Of a DNA stretch of 35,402 bases, positions 24,021 to 32,772 are shown piece after piece; position 1 is the first letter of the stretch; each line of letters begins with the position of its first letter. Source of the DNA: CAYWFP01 sp964457365 (GTDB taxonomy: Bacteria; Planctomycetota; SZUA-567); contig CAYWFP010000033.1 of assembly GCA_964457365.1 (NCBI GenBank), positions 1 through 35,402 on the forward strand, in the 5' to 3' direction. The translations under genes were made by a program, and so were the position numbers. Below the pieces are notes generated by a model that saw only the letters and a program-made list of their open reading frames with translations, searched no databases and had not been told where the DNA came from.

Positions 24021-25082
24021 TCAGAATTTTACGACACCCTTTCCCTTGACGATCTCGCCGAGACGATGCGCTGGCTGATTGCTGCGCTTGAGACGCTTGA
24101 CGATCATCTCGGCGCTGTTCTCGGAGACAATCAGTACCATGCCGATCCCCATGTTGAAGACGCGCCACATCTCGTCCTCGTCGATGTTGCCCGTCTTGCG
24201 GATCAATTCGAAGATCGGCGGACGCGCCCAGGCCTTGTCGTCGATGCGCGCGTTGCACTCTTGCGGAAGGATGCGCGGAACGTTCTCGATCAGACCGCCG
24301 CCGGTGATATGCACGATGCCGTGGACCGGTTTCTTGCGGCGGTAAGCGCGAAGGATGTCCAGCACCGGGCGGACGTAGATGCGGGTCGGCTCGATCAACT
24401 CCTCGCCGAGCGTGCGGCCGAGCACGTCGACAGGCTTGTGCAGCTTGAAACCACCGACTTCCAGCAAGGCTTTCCGCGCCAGGGAATACCCGTTGCTATG
24501 AAGCCCCGAGGACGGCAGGCCGAGGATGACGTCGCCGGGCTTGACCGAAGCGCCGGTGATGAGGCGGCGGCGCTCGACAATGCCGACGGCGAAACCGGCG
24601 AGGTCGTACTCCCCGTCGTTGTAGAAGCCAGGAAGCTCGGCGGTCTCGCCCCCCAGGAGCGCGCAGCCGGCCTGGCGGCAGCCCTCGGCCACGCCCTTGA
24701 CCAGGTCGAGCATGATGCGCTTGTCGCAGCGGCCGGCGCCGACATAGTCGAGGAAGAAGAGCGGCTCCGCTCCTTGCACGAGAATGTCGTTGACGCTCAT
24801 GGCGACAAGGTCGATGCCGACGGTGTCGTGCTTGTCCAGGAGGAAAGCGATCTTGAGCTTGGTACCCACCCCGTCGGCGCCGCTTACGAGGACCGGATCG
24901 GCCAGGGCGCGGGCGAAAAGCCCCTGCACCCCGCGCAGGCGGTACAGGCCGCCGAAACCGCCGTCGTTCTGGAGCACCTGCGGCCCGAAAGTGGACTGCA
25001 TGAGCGAGAGATACGAGTGCGCCAATTCGTTGCCGGTATCGATGTCGACGCCGGCGTCCTTGTAGGAGAGTCCGTCGGTCAT
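24021..25082 (-). CDS. purM: Phosphoribosylformylglycinamidine cyclo-ligase (AIR synthetase)
   Basis: This 353-residue enzyme closes the imidazole ring in purine synthesis, using ATP. It starts MTDGLSYKDAGVDIDTGN. It has VSGADGVGTKLKIAF, VNDILVQGAEPLFFLDY and LLGGETAELPGFY, all family signatures, and HITGGGLIENVPRIL near the C-terminal domain. The open frame extends 54 codons further upstream inside purF, but that part is not PurM-like; ATG 25082 overlaps the purF stop as ATGA, a classic coupled start. It is complete and of normal length. Confidence 0.96.
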   Translation of the reverse strand: MTDGLSYKDAGVDIDTGNELAHSYLSLMQSTFGPQVLQNDGGFGGLYRLRGVQGLFARALADPVLVSGADGVGTKLKIAFLLDKHDTVGIDLVAMSVNDILVQGAEPLFFLDYVGAGRCDKRIMLDLVKGVAEGCRQAGCALLGGETAELPGFYNDGEYDLAGFAVGIVERRRLITGASVKPGDVILGLPSSGLHSNGYSLARKALLEVGGFKLHKPVDVLGRTLGEELIEPTRIYVRPVLDILRAYRRKKPVHGIVHITGGGLIENVPRILPQECNARIDDKAWARPPIFELIRKTGNIDEDEMWRVFNMGIGMVLIVSENSAEMIVKRLKRSNQPAHRLGEIVKGKGVVKF

Positions 25083-26566
25083 ACGTTGGCTTTGTGCTCG
25101 TTCCGGGCCCGTGCGCGTCCACTGGCGCGGGTGTCGAGGATGCTCGTCCCCACATCGCCGCCGGCGTTCTTGTCCATGCTGTACTTGTCGTCCATTCCGT
25201 CCTCGGGGATCACGGAGTAGCGCCCGCTGAAGCAGGCGGTGCAATAATGATCGCTCGGCAGCTTCACCACCGAGAGCATCCCCGCCAGAGAGAGGTACCG
25301 TAGCGAATCCACACCGATCATCCGCTCCATCTCGTCGATGGTGTGGTTGGCCGCGATCAATTCGCGGCGCGTGGGGAAGTCAATGCCGTAGTAGCAGGGG
25401 TTCAGGTTCGGCGGGCAGGAGATGCGCAGGTGAATCTCGCGTGCGCCAGCCTCGCGCAATACGTGCACCAGCTCGGTCACCGTGGTGCCGCGGATCAACG
25501 AGTCGTCGACAAGGACGATGCGTTTGCCCTCGACGACGTCCCGGACGACGTTGTGCTTCATGGTCACGCCTCGGACGCGTTCGGACTGCACCGGCGCGAG
25601 GAAGGTGCGCCCGACGTAGTGATTGCGGATCAGGCCGCGATCGAGCGGCAGCCCCGACGCCTGGCAGTACCCCAGCGCCGCGGAGTACCCGCTGTCGGGG
25701 ATGGCGACAACGATTTCGGCATCGATGGCGGTCTCTTGGGCCAGCACCCGGCCGAGGTTGTGGCGAACCTGGTGAACGTTCTCACCGAAGACGACGCTGT
25801 CGGGGCGGGCGAAGTAGATCTGCTCGAAGATGCAGTGCGCCGGCTTGATGCGATCCGTTGGCGCGAAGATCTCGCTGTGAATCCCGTCGGCGTCAATCGT
25901 GATCATTTCCCCCGGCGCGATTTCGCGAACGAACTCGGCGCCGACGATGTCGAAGGCGACCGTTTCGGAAGCGACGATATAGCCCTCGTCGAGCCGTCCG
26001 AGGCAGAGCGGGCGAAACCCCTGCGGGTCGCGCGCGGCAATGACCCGGTCGGGGCGCATGAAGACGAAGCAGTAGGCGCCCTTGACGTGGTTGAGGCAGT
26101 GGCCGATGTTGTTAGCCTTGGCCACGTGCGAGGGCTTGGCCATGATGTGAACGATAACCTCGCTGTCGGTACTGGTCTGGAAGATCGAGCCATAGGCCTC
26201 GTACTCGTCGCGGAGCATGCGGGCGTTGACGAGGTTGCCGTTATGGGCGATGGCGATAAGGCCCTCGGAGTAGTCGACCACCAGCGGTTGAATATTCTGA
26301 GGCTTGGAGGCGCCGGTGGTGGAGTAGCGCACGTGTCCGATAGCCATGTGCCCGGGAAGTTGCTCCAGATCCTCCGCCGGCAGCGCCTGCGAGAGCAGTC
26401 CCATGCCCTTGCGACTGCGCACGGTGGTGCCGTCGGCGACAGCTATGCCGGCCGACTCCTGGCCGCGATGCTGTAGCGCGTGCAGCCCCAGGTAGGTGAC
26501 CACCGCGGCGTCGGGTACGCCATATGCGCCGACGAGACCGCAATGATGACGACATTCGGGATCCAC
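25079..26566 (-). CDS. purF: Amidophosphoribosyltransferase
   Basis: This 495-residue enzyme makes phosphoribosylamine from PRPP and glutamine, the committed step of purine synthesis. An eight-residue propeptide precedes Cys9, the glutaminase nucleophile (CGLVGAYG). The PRPP site is IVLVDDSLIRGTT. Cysteines in PAHCIF, RISCPP and HYCTACF match the four ligands of the 4Fe-4S cluster in the Bacillus-type enzyme, so this form is probably iron-sulphur dependent and processed at its N-terminus. It starts at GTG 26566 with AAGGAG five bases upstream. A possible promoter of its own lies at 26609-26636. The tail after the cysteine pair (about 50 residues) is longer than usual and charged. Confidence 0.96.
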   Translation of the reverse strand: MDPECRHHCGLVGAYGVPDAAVVTYLGLHALQHRGQESAGIAVADGTTVRSRKGMGLLSQALPAEDLEQLPGHMAIGHVRYSTTGASKPQNIQPLVVDYSEGLIAIAHNGNLVNARMLRDEYEAYGSIFQTSTDSEVIVHIMAKPSHVAKANNIGHCLNHVKGAYCFVFMRPDRVIAARDPQGFRPLCLGRLDEGYIVASETVAFDIVGAEFVREIAPGEMITIDADGIHSEIFAPTDRIKPAHCIFEQIYFARPDSVVFGENVHQVRHNLGRVLAQETAIDAEIVVAIPDSGYSAALGYCQASGLPLDRGLIRNHYVGRTFLAPVQSERVRGVTMKHNVVRDVVEGKRIVLVDDSLIRGTTVTELVHVLREAGAREIHLRISCPPNLNPCYYGIDFPTRRELIAANHTIDEMERMIGVDSLRYLSLAGMLSVVKLPSDHYCTACFSGRYSVIPEDGMDDKYSMDKNAGGDVGTSILDTRASGRARARNEHKANV

Positions 26567-26608
26567 AGGGGCTCCTTCGCACAGGGGCCGGACTTGCCTG
26601 AAGAGTCA

Positions 26609-26636
26609 ATCTTATCCGGAAATGCCGCCCTGTCCA
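26609..26636 (-). promoter_or_regulatory. Possible internal promoter for the purine genes
   Basis: On the - strand: TGGACA (26636-26631), 16 bases, TAAGAT (26614-26609). It lies in the 98-nt gap between fapA and purF and would let purF-purM-purD be transcribed separately from metG-fapA. No PurR-like operator was recognised. Confidence 0.38.
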
Positions 26637-26664
26637 GAGGTTTTTACATGGCCGGCAAAGCCGC

Positions 26665-28248
26665 TCAGTTCTCCTCGGCCGCGCCGGTGGGCGTACTCTC
26701 GTCTTCACCGAGAAGGTCGTCTTCGGGGTCGGGCTTGGGCAGTTCGCGCATCGGCACGACGCGGACGGAGTCCTTCTTCGCGTCCTCGAGAACGGTGATG
26801 GGGCCGCGGTGGGCCTGGGGGATATAGGCCTGGAGCGAGGGGAAGCGAACCATGACGCCGGTGTAGAGGCGCTTGACCACGTTGATCTGCGGAATCGCCT
26901 GATCGGGCCGGATCATGTGGCAGCGCAGGCGTTCGCTGAACATCTTCTTCAACGACTCGCGGAACCCCTTCAGGCGAACGAGAACGTCCTCCATGGCGAG
27001 GCGCTCGTCCTTGGAGAGCTGGAAGAGCTTGCGGCGGTCCTCCAGCACCGGCGCCAGGTCCTCCGCGATTTTGTCGATCTTGCGCTCGGTCTCGTTGATA
27101 CGGTCGTTGAGCCCCTGGATGCGTTTCTCGGTATGGGAATTGATGCCGGCGGCGACATTGACCGGCGTACCGAGAGGATTGCCGATGACGCCGGCCTGGA
27201 TTCCGCGCAGAGCCACGATCTTGCCCGAGACGATGGTGCCCTCGGGGACGCGCAACGTCCCGCTGCAACGGACCGTGCTGTTGAGAATCTCCTTACGAAT
27301 CTCGATATCCCCGCGAACGTCGACGATAGTCTCGTTGACGTACTTGGCGTAGAGGTTGCCACCACAGACGATGCGCCCGTCACCGCGGCCGTTCATCCCG
27401 CCCTCGACGGCGACGTCGCCGTCGGATTCGATCTCGCAACTGCCCGCGACGCCGCGGATGCGCACGCCCTTGCGGCCGTAGACCTTGAACTCGTCCTGGA
27501 CGCCGCCGTGAATCACGACCGAGCCGAAGAATCGAATATTGCCGGTGTGGAAATCCACGTCGCCGTTCACTTCGTAGACGTCGGTGATCTCGACGCGATC
27601 TTCGTCGTGTACGAGCCGACCGTCCATCGTCGCCACGAGACTGCGCTCGTCCTCGCCGGCCTCGAGCCCCTTTCCGATGCGTACGGCAAGCGGTTTTCCG
27701 GACTCGGTCGGCAACGTCTCGCCGAGAACGTTCATGCCGATTTCGCCTTCGGTTGGTTCGTGAATCAAGGCGACGACCTGTCCTTTGCAAACGTTTTGAA
27801 ACAGATTCAACTCGCGGTGATCGACATTGCCCTGCTCGTCGGTATCAAGCTCGGCCTGCTCTCCGCTGGGGCGCACAAAATACTCCAGGTGCCCGTTGCG
27901 GCCGGGACGTGCCGGAGTGCCTTGCGCCACCTCGAATAGCCCCAACTTCTCCGCGCCACGATTCAGTTCCTCGACGAAAAACTGGATACACTCGATGTCG
28001 CGCCCATGGATGATGCCGGCGGTTTCGAGCGTATTCAGAATTTCCTGGCGCGTAACGGTTACATCCGGCTGCAACCGCTCGAGTTCGATAAAGGCGTGCA
28101 TCTCCAACGGGTCGGTGTATACGCCGCAGCGGATGTGATCGTCCTGAGCACTGTAATATTCATGCAGCAGTACGGATTTGCCCTTGGGACCGGGTTTGTT
28201 TACCGGCCGCGACGAAGGACGCTTGTTGGCGGCAGACGCGGGCGCCAT
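26665..28248 (-). CDS. FapA-family (DUF342) protein
   Basis: This 527-residue protein belongs to the FapA/DUF342 group. After a basic, low-complexity start (residues 1-25) comes an N-terminal alpha/beta region. Then follows a Gly/Val-rich right-handed beta-helix of repeated short strands (about 210-390: GDVDFHTGNIRFFGSVVIHG, GDVAVEGGMNGRG, GNLYAKYVNETIV, GTIVSGKIVALRG). A long coiled coil follows (about 395-465), and the end is acidic. GGAG lies eight bases before the ATG. It lies 35 nt after metG and probably shares its promoter. Relatives have been linked to surface or polymer assembly and to kinase regulation, but the role here is unknown. Confidence 0.9.
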   Translation of the reverse strand: MAPASAANKRPSSRPVNKPGPKGKSVLLHEYYSAQDDHIRCGVYTDPLEMHAFIELERLQPDVTVTRQEILNTLETAGIIHGRDIECIQFFVEELNRGAEKLGLFEVAQGTPARPGRNGHLEYFVRPSGEQAELDTDEQGNVDHRELNLFQNVCKGQVVALIHEPTEGEIGMNVLGETLPTESGKPLAVRIGKGLEAGEDERSLVATMDGRLVHDEDRVEITDVYEVNGDVDFHTGNIRFFGSVVIHGGVQDEFKVYGRKGVRIRGVAGSCEIESDGDVAVEGGMNGRGDGRIVCGGNLYAKYVNETIVDVRGDIEIRKEILNSTVRCSGTLRVPEGTIVSGKIVALRGIQAGVIGNPLGTPVNVAAGINSHTEKRIQGLNDRINETERKIDKIAEDLAPVLEDRRKLFQLSKDERLAMEDVLVRLKGFRESLKKMFSERLRCHMIRPDQAIPQINVVKRLYTGVMVRFPSLQAYIPQAHRGPITVLEDAKKDSVRVVPMRELPKPDPEDDLLGEDESTPTGAAEEN

Positions 28249-28283
28249 GAGTCACGCTCCAGCATTGCGGCCGGCTAACGGGG

Positions 28284-29984
28284 CTACGAGGCGCCGAGAG
28301 CCTCGCGCTGGGCGTCGATCCGGTCGTCCTCGATCTTCTGGAACAGCACCTTCGGCTCGTCGATGAGATGGCCGGCATCGAGCACGGGGGCGGTGTTCCA
28401 ATCGCCCGGCTCCAAAGCGGGCAGAGCAAGCATCGCGCGCAATTTCGCAGCGGCGAACGGCAGGAACGGAGCCATGAAGACCGAGAGGGCCTCGATCACG
28501 CGCAGACCTACGTGGATCGTGCCGCCGCAAGCTTCCAAATCGGACTTGCGTATCTTCCATGGCTCCTCTTCACTGAAAAACTCGTTGCCGCGTCGGGAGA
28601 AGAGCATCAGCCGCTCGAGCGCGGCCTTGAAGCGGAAATCCTCCAGCAGGTCGGCGATCTCCGCGCGCGCGTTCTCGATCTCATGGAGCATCTCGCGGCC
28701 GCGCTCGCTCACGTGCGTCTCCGGCGGCACTTTGCCTTCAAAGTACTTGCGGCAGAACGACAGGTTGCGCTGGATGAAATTGCCGAGATTGTCCGCGAGC
28801 TCGCCGTTGTTTCGCGCTTGATAATCCTTCCACGAAAAATCGGAATCACTGGTTTCGGGGGCGATGGCCGTGAGGTAATAACGCAGCGGATCGGGCTCGA
28901 ATCCATTCAAGTATTCGTCCACCCAGACGGCATAATTGCGGCTGGTGGAGATCTTGTCGCCCTCGAGGTTCAGGAACTCGTTAACGACGACGTTGTCGGG
29001 CATGCGATACTCGCCGTGCGCCATCATCATCCCAGGGAAGAGGATGGTGTGAAACACGGTATTGTCTTTGCCGATGAAGTGGACCAAGCCGTTTTCGTCG
29101 TCCATCCAGAACTCGCGCCACATATCCGGCGCGCCTTCACTCTCGAAAAACTGTTGCGAGAACGTGATGTACCCGATCGGCGCGTCGAACCAGACATAGA
29201 GCACCTTGCCTTGGGCACCTTCGAGCGGCACCGGCACGCCCCAACTCATATCGCGGGTGATGGCCCGATCACGAAGCCCTTCGTTCAGCAGGCCGTAAGA
29301 GAAATTCTTGGTCTGGTCGCGCCATTCGGGATGGCTCTCGATAAAGGCGCGCAGTTCTTCCTGGAACGCGTCGAGCCGGAGATACCAGTGGTCGGTATCG
29401 CGGATCTCAATAGAGCCGTCGCCCTGCCCGCGCATACGGCAGATGCTGCAGGTCGGATCGATCAATTTCTCCGCTTCGATAGTCCGCCCGCATTTTTCGC
29501 ACTGATCACCCCGGGCGCCCGGGATCTTGCAGTCGTCGAAATAACAGGTTCCCTCGATGTAGCGATCAGGGAGGAACATCTCGCAGACGCTGCAGTACGG
29601 ACGGCGTTCGGAATTCTTAACGACGTGTCCCAACTCGTGCAGGCGAAGGAAGAATTGCTGCGTCACTACGACATGCTTTTCGCAACTTGTGCGCCCGTAA
29701 ATCGAAAAGTCGATCCCCAGATCGCGGAAAGCGCTTATATAGACGGCGTGGTAACGGTCGATGATGGCTTTGGGCTCCACCCCTTCCTTGAGCGCGCTGA
29801 CGGTAATGGGAGTGCCGTATTCGTCGGATCCGCAGATGTAATACGCCTCGCGCCCCGCGAGCTTGAGGTAGCGGACGTAGATATCCGCGGGCAGATAACA
29901 GCCGGCGATATGCCCCACGTGTGGTCGCCCGTTGGCATACGGCAGCGCGGCGGTGACGAGAATGCGGTTTTTGGCAACAGTCAC
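28284..29984 (-). CDS. metG: Methionyl-tRNA synthetase
   Basis: This 566-residue class I synthetase charges tRNA-Met. It has HVGH (22-25) as the HIGH motif and KISTS (344-348) as the KMSKS motif, a known variant. In the connective domain, Cys pairs near 131/134, 147/152, 162/165 and 179/182 suggest two zinc knuckles, although the second pair is spaced irregularly (CYFDDC). The C-terminal tRNA-binding extension of some MetRS enzymes is absent. I chose GTG 29984: GGGAG lies five bases upstream, and the chain then begins TVAKNRILVTAALPYANG, as usual for the family. ATG 30023 has no ribosome site, and the frame's first codon at 30041 lies upstream of the predicted transcription start. Confidence 0.94.
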   Translation of the reverse strand: MTVAKNRILVTAALPYANGRPHVGHIAGCYLPADIYVRYLKLAGREAYYICGSDEYGTPITVSALKEGVEPKAIIDRYHAVYISAFRDLGIDFSIYGRTSCEKHVVVTQQFFLRLHELGHVVKNSERRPYCSVCEMFLPDRYIEGTCYFDDCKIPGARGDQCEKCGRTIEAEKLIDPTCSICRMRGQGDGSIEIRDTDHWYLRLDAFQEELRAFIESHPEWRDQTKNFSYGLLNEGLRDRAITRDMSWGVPVPLEGAQGKVLYVWFDAPIGYITFSQQFFESEGAPDMWREFWMDDENGLVHFIGKDNTVFHTILFPGMMMAHGEYRMPDNVVVNEFLNLEGDKISTSRNYAVWVDEYLNGFEPDPLRYYLTAIAPETSDSDFSWKDYQARNNGELADNLGNFIQRNLSFCRKYFEGKVPPETHVSERGREMLHEIENARAEIADLLEDFRFKAALERLMLFSRRGNEFFSEEEPWKIRKSDLEACGGTIHVGLRVIEALSVFMAPFLPFAAAKLRAMLALPALEPGDWNTAPVLDAGHLIDEPKVLFQKIEDDRIDAQREALGAS

Positions 29985-30043
29985 GGGAACTCCCGGCAGG
30001 TCGACATAGCCCAGAAAAATCATAACGCATTGAACAAACAATC

Positions 30044-30073
30044 ATTATCGATAGACCGCCCCGACCTTGTCAA
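30044..30073 (-). promoter_or_regulatory. Strong promoter for the metG-fapA-pur-plsC run
   Basis: On the - strand: a perfect TTGACA (30073-30068), 18 bases, GATAAT (30049-30044, five of six). Transcription would begin near 30037, giving a leader of about 50 nt before GTG 29984. Confidence 0.6.
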
Positions 30074-30118
30074 TGAAAAACGCCTCTCCGGCAGGCAAAC
30101 CGCGGCCGACGAAAGCCG

Positions 30119-30146
30119 TTGACTTGTGAAACCGCATCCATAGCAT
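30119..30146 (+). promoter_or_regulatory. Promoter for recR
   Basis: TTGACT (30119-30124), 16 bases, TAGCAT (30141-30146), 36 nt before ATG 30183. It diverges from the metG promoter within a region of about 200 nt. Confidence 0.42.
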
Positions 30147-30182
30147 CGATTCTCGGTCAACTAACATGGACAAGGGAACCCG

Positions 30183-30821
30183 ATGAGCGAGATATTTCCC
30201 TATCCCCATTCGGTGCAGCGCCTGATCGAGCAGTTCGGTAAGCTTCCCGGCATCGGCAACCGCACGGCCGAACGACTGGCTTACCACATCCTCGCCGGCT
30301 CGCGCGAGGAGGCGATGGCACTGGCCAAGGCCATTCACGAGATCAAGACCAGCATCCGCGCCTGCAGCCGTTGCTTCAACGTCGCCGAAGGAGACCTCTG
30401 CGCCGTCTGCAGCAGTCCCGGACGCGACCGCGGGTCGATCCTGACGGTAGAACTGCCGCGCGATATCATCTCCATCGAGAAGACCAGCAGCTACCGCGGT
30501 GTCTACCACGCGCTGCAAGGGCACCTCTCCCCCTCAGAAGGCATCGGGCCGGAGGACCTCCGTATCGCGGAACTCAAGCAGCGCATCCGCGATCAGGCCG
30601 AGACCGAGACGCCGGTGCGTGAGGTGATTCTGGCGCTGAATCCGACCGCCGAGGGCGACGTGACCGCGCAGTATCTTGCCGATGAATTGACGCAGGAAGG
30701 CGTTCATGTGACGCGACTGGCACGGGGGCTGGCTTCGGGAACCTTTCTCGAATCCACCGCGCCGAGCTCGCTTCAACTCGCCATACAGGACCGCCAGGCA
30801 TTTCGTCGAGAGTCGGATTGA
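30183..30821 (+). CDS. recR: Recombination protein RecR
   Basis: This 212-residue protein would help RecO load RecA at gaps in DNA. It has the N-terminal helix-hairpin-helix (FGKLPGIGNRTAERLA, 18-33), a four-Cys zinc finger (Cys61, 64, 73, 76) and a Toprim domain (about 84-180) with VELPRDIISIE and GIGPEDL. AAGGGA lies six bases before the ATG. Its TGA stop lies inside the -35 box of the tsaD promoter. No dnaX or YbaB gene, the common neighbours, is present in the window. Confidence 0.95.
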   Translation: MSEIFPYPHSVQRLIEQFGKLPGIGNRTAERLAYHILAGSREEAMALAKAIHEIKTSIRACSRCFNVAEGDLCAVCSSPGRDRGSILTVELPRDIISIEKTSSYRGVYHALQGHLSPSEGIGPEDLRIAELKQRIRDQAETETPVREVILALNPTAEGDVTAQYLADELTQEGVHVTRLARGLASGTFLESTAPSSLQLAIQDRQAFRRESD

Positions 30822-30846
30822 CCGTTCTCGACCTCCACGTTACAAT
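30818..30846 (+). promoter_or_regulatory. Strong promoter for tsaD and downstream genes
   Basis: TTGACC (30818-30823), exactly 17 bases, TACAAT (30841-30846); each box matches consensus at five of six positions. The -35 contains the recR stop. Transcription would begin near 30853 and give a leader of about 128 nt before the chosen tsaD start. Confidence 0.62.
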
Positions 30847-30980
30847 CCCAACCGGTAATGCAACAAGAGGTAACGGAACAGGCATATCGCTTCTGCCGAC
30901 AACGGGATAGCCGGCACGGGTTTGCCAAACGAACGAAACCGCTACGCAGCTCGTGCGGGAATTTTTGTTGGGAAATTGTT

Positions 30981-32000
30981 TTGACCCTGATCCTTGGAAT
31001 CGAATCCTCCTGCGACGAGACCGCGTTAGCGTTACTCAAGAACGAGCGCGAGGTAGTCGGGTCATTCGTGGCCAGCCAGGTCGATCTGCACCGGAAATAC
31101 GGCGGGGTTGTGCCGGAAGTGGCCTGCCGGGCGCACATGGAGTGCCTGCTCCCCGGACTGGAGAACCTGCTCGCGGAAACGGGCGTAACGCCGGCGAAGA
31201 TAGACGCCATCGCGGTGACTCGCCGCCCCGGCCTGATCGGCGCCTTGCTGGTAGGCGTTGCGGCCGCGAAAGGATTGGCGCTGGCGTGGGAGAAGCCACT
31301 GATCGGAGTCAACCACATCGAGGCGCATATCGCCGCGGCACAACTGGCCGAACCGGAACTTAATCCACCTTTCGTGGCGCTGGTGGTCTCCGGAGGGCAC
31401 ACGAACCTCTACCTCGTCCCCAAGACGGGCGTCTACCAGCGCTTGGGACAAACGCTCGACGATGCGGCCGGCGAGGCGTTCGATAAGGCGGCGAAGCTGT
31501 TGGACCTGGGCTTTCCCGGCGGGCCGGCGATCGAGGAGGCCGCCAAAGCCGGCAATCCAAAGGCCTATCCGTGGAAAAACGCATGCCTGCCCAAGGGCGG
31601 CGAACATTTCAGCTTCAGCGGCATCAAGACCGCGGTACTGTATACCGCCCGTGGCCAGAAAGGCGGGCGTAGAGGACCGCTCCTGCTGAACGCGCAAGGC
31701 GTAGCCGATGCGGCGGCGAGCTTTCAGGGGGCGGTGGTGCATGCGCTGGTGACACGGACGCTGGCGACTGCGAAGGCCGTGAACTTCGAGTGGATCGCCC
31801 TCGGCGGCGGTGTAGCGGCAAATACTTGTCTGCGCGAGACTTTTATGAAAATGACCGAAACCGCCGGCATCCGCCTGGCTTTGCCGCCGATGAAATATTG
31901 CACTGACAATGCGGTCATGATCGCCGCGCGCGGGCGGGAGCTTCTGCTGGCGGGAAAAACGGACGATCTGGGACTGGAGGCGGCCGCTCGTGGCGCATGA
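30981..32000 (+). CDS. tsaD: tRNA t6A37 threonylcarbamoyltransferase TsaD
   Basis: This 339-residue enzyme transfers the threonylcarbamoyl group made by TsaC to adenine 37 of tRNA. It has LGIESSCDET near the start, the metal-binding HIEAH (112-116), VVSGGHTNLYLV, GEAFDKAAKLL, FSFSGIKTAVL and ALGGGVAAN, and a late CTDNAVMIA with the third metal ligand. Length is normal from TTG 30981. An in-frame ATG at 30858 would add 41 residues unlike any TsaD, lies only about 5 nt after the predicted transcription start, and has no proper ribosome site. A weak GGGAA lies before the TTG. The stop overlaps the larB start by eleven bases. Confidence 0.93.
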   Translation: MTLILGIESSCDETALALLKNEREVVGSFVASQVDLHRKYGGVVPEVACRAHMECLLPGLENLLAETGVTPAKIDAIAVTRRPGLIGALLVGVAAAKGLALAWEKPLIGVNHIEAHIAAAQLAEPELNPPFVALVVSGGHTNLYLVPKTGVYQRLGQTLDDAAGEAFDKAAKLLDLGFPGGPAIEEAAKAGNPKAYPWKNACLPKGGEHFSFSGIKTAVLYTARGQKGGRRGPLLLNAQGVADAAASFQGAVVHALVTRTLATAKAVNFEWIALGGGVAANTCLRETFMKMTETAGIRLALPPMKYCTDNAVMIAARGRELLLAGKTDDLGLEAAARGA

Positions 32001-32772
32001 GACAGACGAGAACGATCTCCGCGCTCTTTTTGAGCAGGTGGCGCAGGGGCAACTGCCTCCCGAAACAGCGCTGGCGCGGCTCAAAGGCATTGACGATATG
32101 GGCTTTGCGCAAGTCGACTGCGACCGCCAGCGACGCTGCGGCTTTGCCGAGGTGATTTTCGCGCAGAGCAAAACCCCGCAACAGGTTGTAGACATAGCAG
32201 GAAAAATCCTGCAACATGGGCCGGTGGCGTTGATTACCCGCGCGCCCCCCGAAACGGCCGAGGCGGTGCTTGGCAAATGGCCCGAAGCGGTCTATAATGC
32301 GCCGGCCCGGACGCTGGTGGTCGGTACGCCGCCGGCGCCGGCAGCGGACGCGGAGACGCTGCTCGTCGTCTCGGCCGGCACCAGTGATCTGCCGGTGGCG
32401 CAGGAAAGCGCCGAATGCGCGCGAGCGATGGGCTGTCACGTCGCGGCGGTCGACGACGTGGCCGTGGCCGGTCTGCACCGCTTGCTGGCACACCGCCGGT
32501 GCCTGGAAGAGGCGGGCGCGATCATAGTCGTCGCCGGCATGGAAGGGGCGCTGCCGAGCGTGGTCGGCGGATTGGTGCGCGCACCGGTAATCGGCGTGCC
32601 GACCAGCGTCGGTTATGGCGCTTCACTGGGCGGTATCGCGGCGCTGCTGGGCATGCTGAATTCGTGCGCCGCGGGCGTTGCGGTGGTCAATATCGACAAC
32701 GGCTTCGGCGCGGCGGCGCTGGCGGCGAGGATTCTTCGCCGAGGACATGCAGAGAAGGAGACGAACGAATGA
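31990..32772 (+). CDS. larB: Nickel-pincer cofactor biosynthesis protein LarB
   Basis: This 260-residue enzyme would carboxylate and hydrolyse nicotinic acid adenine dinucleotide to pyridinium-3,5-biscarboxylic acid mononucleotide, the first step to the nickel-pincer nucleotide cofactor of lactate racemase-like enzymes. The C-terminal half is PurE-like. It has VVSAGTSDLPVAQE, VAGMEGALPSVVGG, GYGASLGGIAALLGML and NSC with the active-site Cys226, followed by VVNIDNGFGA, which fits LarB rather than PurE. It starts at GTG 31990, with GGAGG upstream. larC, larE and lactate racemase are not in the window, so the user of the cofactor is unknown. It overlaps tsaD and nnrD. Confidence 0.93.
   Translation: MAHETDENDLRALFEQVAQGQLPPETALARLKGIDDMGFAQVDCDRQRRCGFAEVIFAQSKTPQQVVDIAGKILQHGPVALITRAPPETAEAVLGKWPEAVYNAPARTLVVGTPPAPAADAETLLVVSAGTSDLPVAQESAECARAMGCHVAAVDDVAVAGLHRLLAHRRCLEEAGAIIVVAGMEGALPSVVGGLVRAPVIGVPTSVGYGASLGGIAALLGMLNSCAAGVAVVNIDNGFGAAALAARILRRGHAEKETNE

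Noticed and set aside
22646..24049. 467-codon open frame antisense to purD
   Set aside because: PurD is complete and diagnostic on the other strand; this frame has no known motif.
25082..25244. 54-codon upstream extension of purM
   Set aside because: It lies within purF, is Arg/Gln-rich and unlike PurM; the ATGA junction at 25082 is a clear start.
28368..30122. 584-codon open frame antisense to metG
   Set aside because: It is a shadow of the intact MetRS gene, has no ribosome site and shows no domain.
30822..30980. tRNA or small RNA gene between recR and tsaD
   Set aside because: No cloverleaf, T-loop or CCA-like end could be found; the stretch is explained as a promoter and leader.
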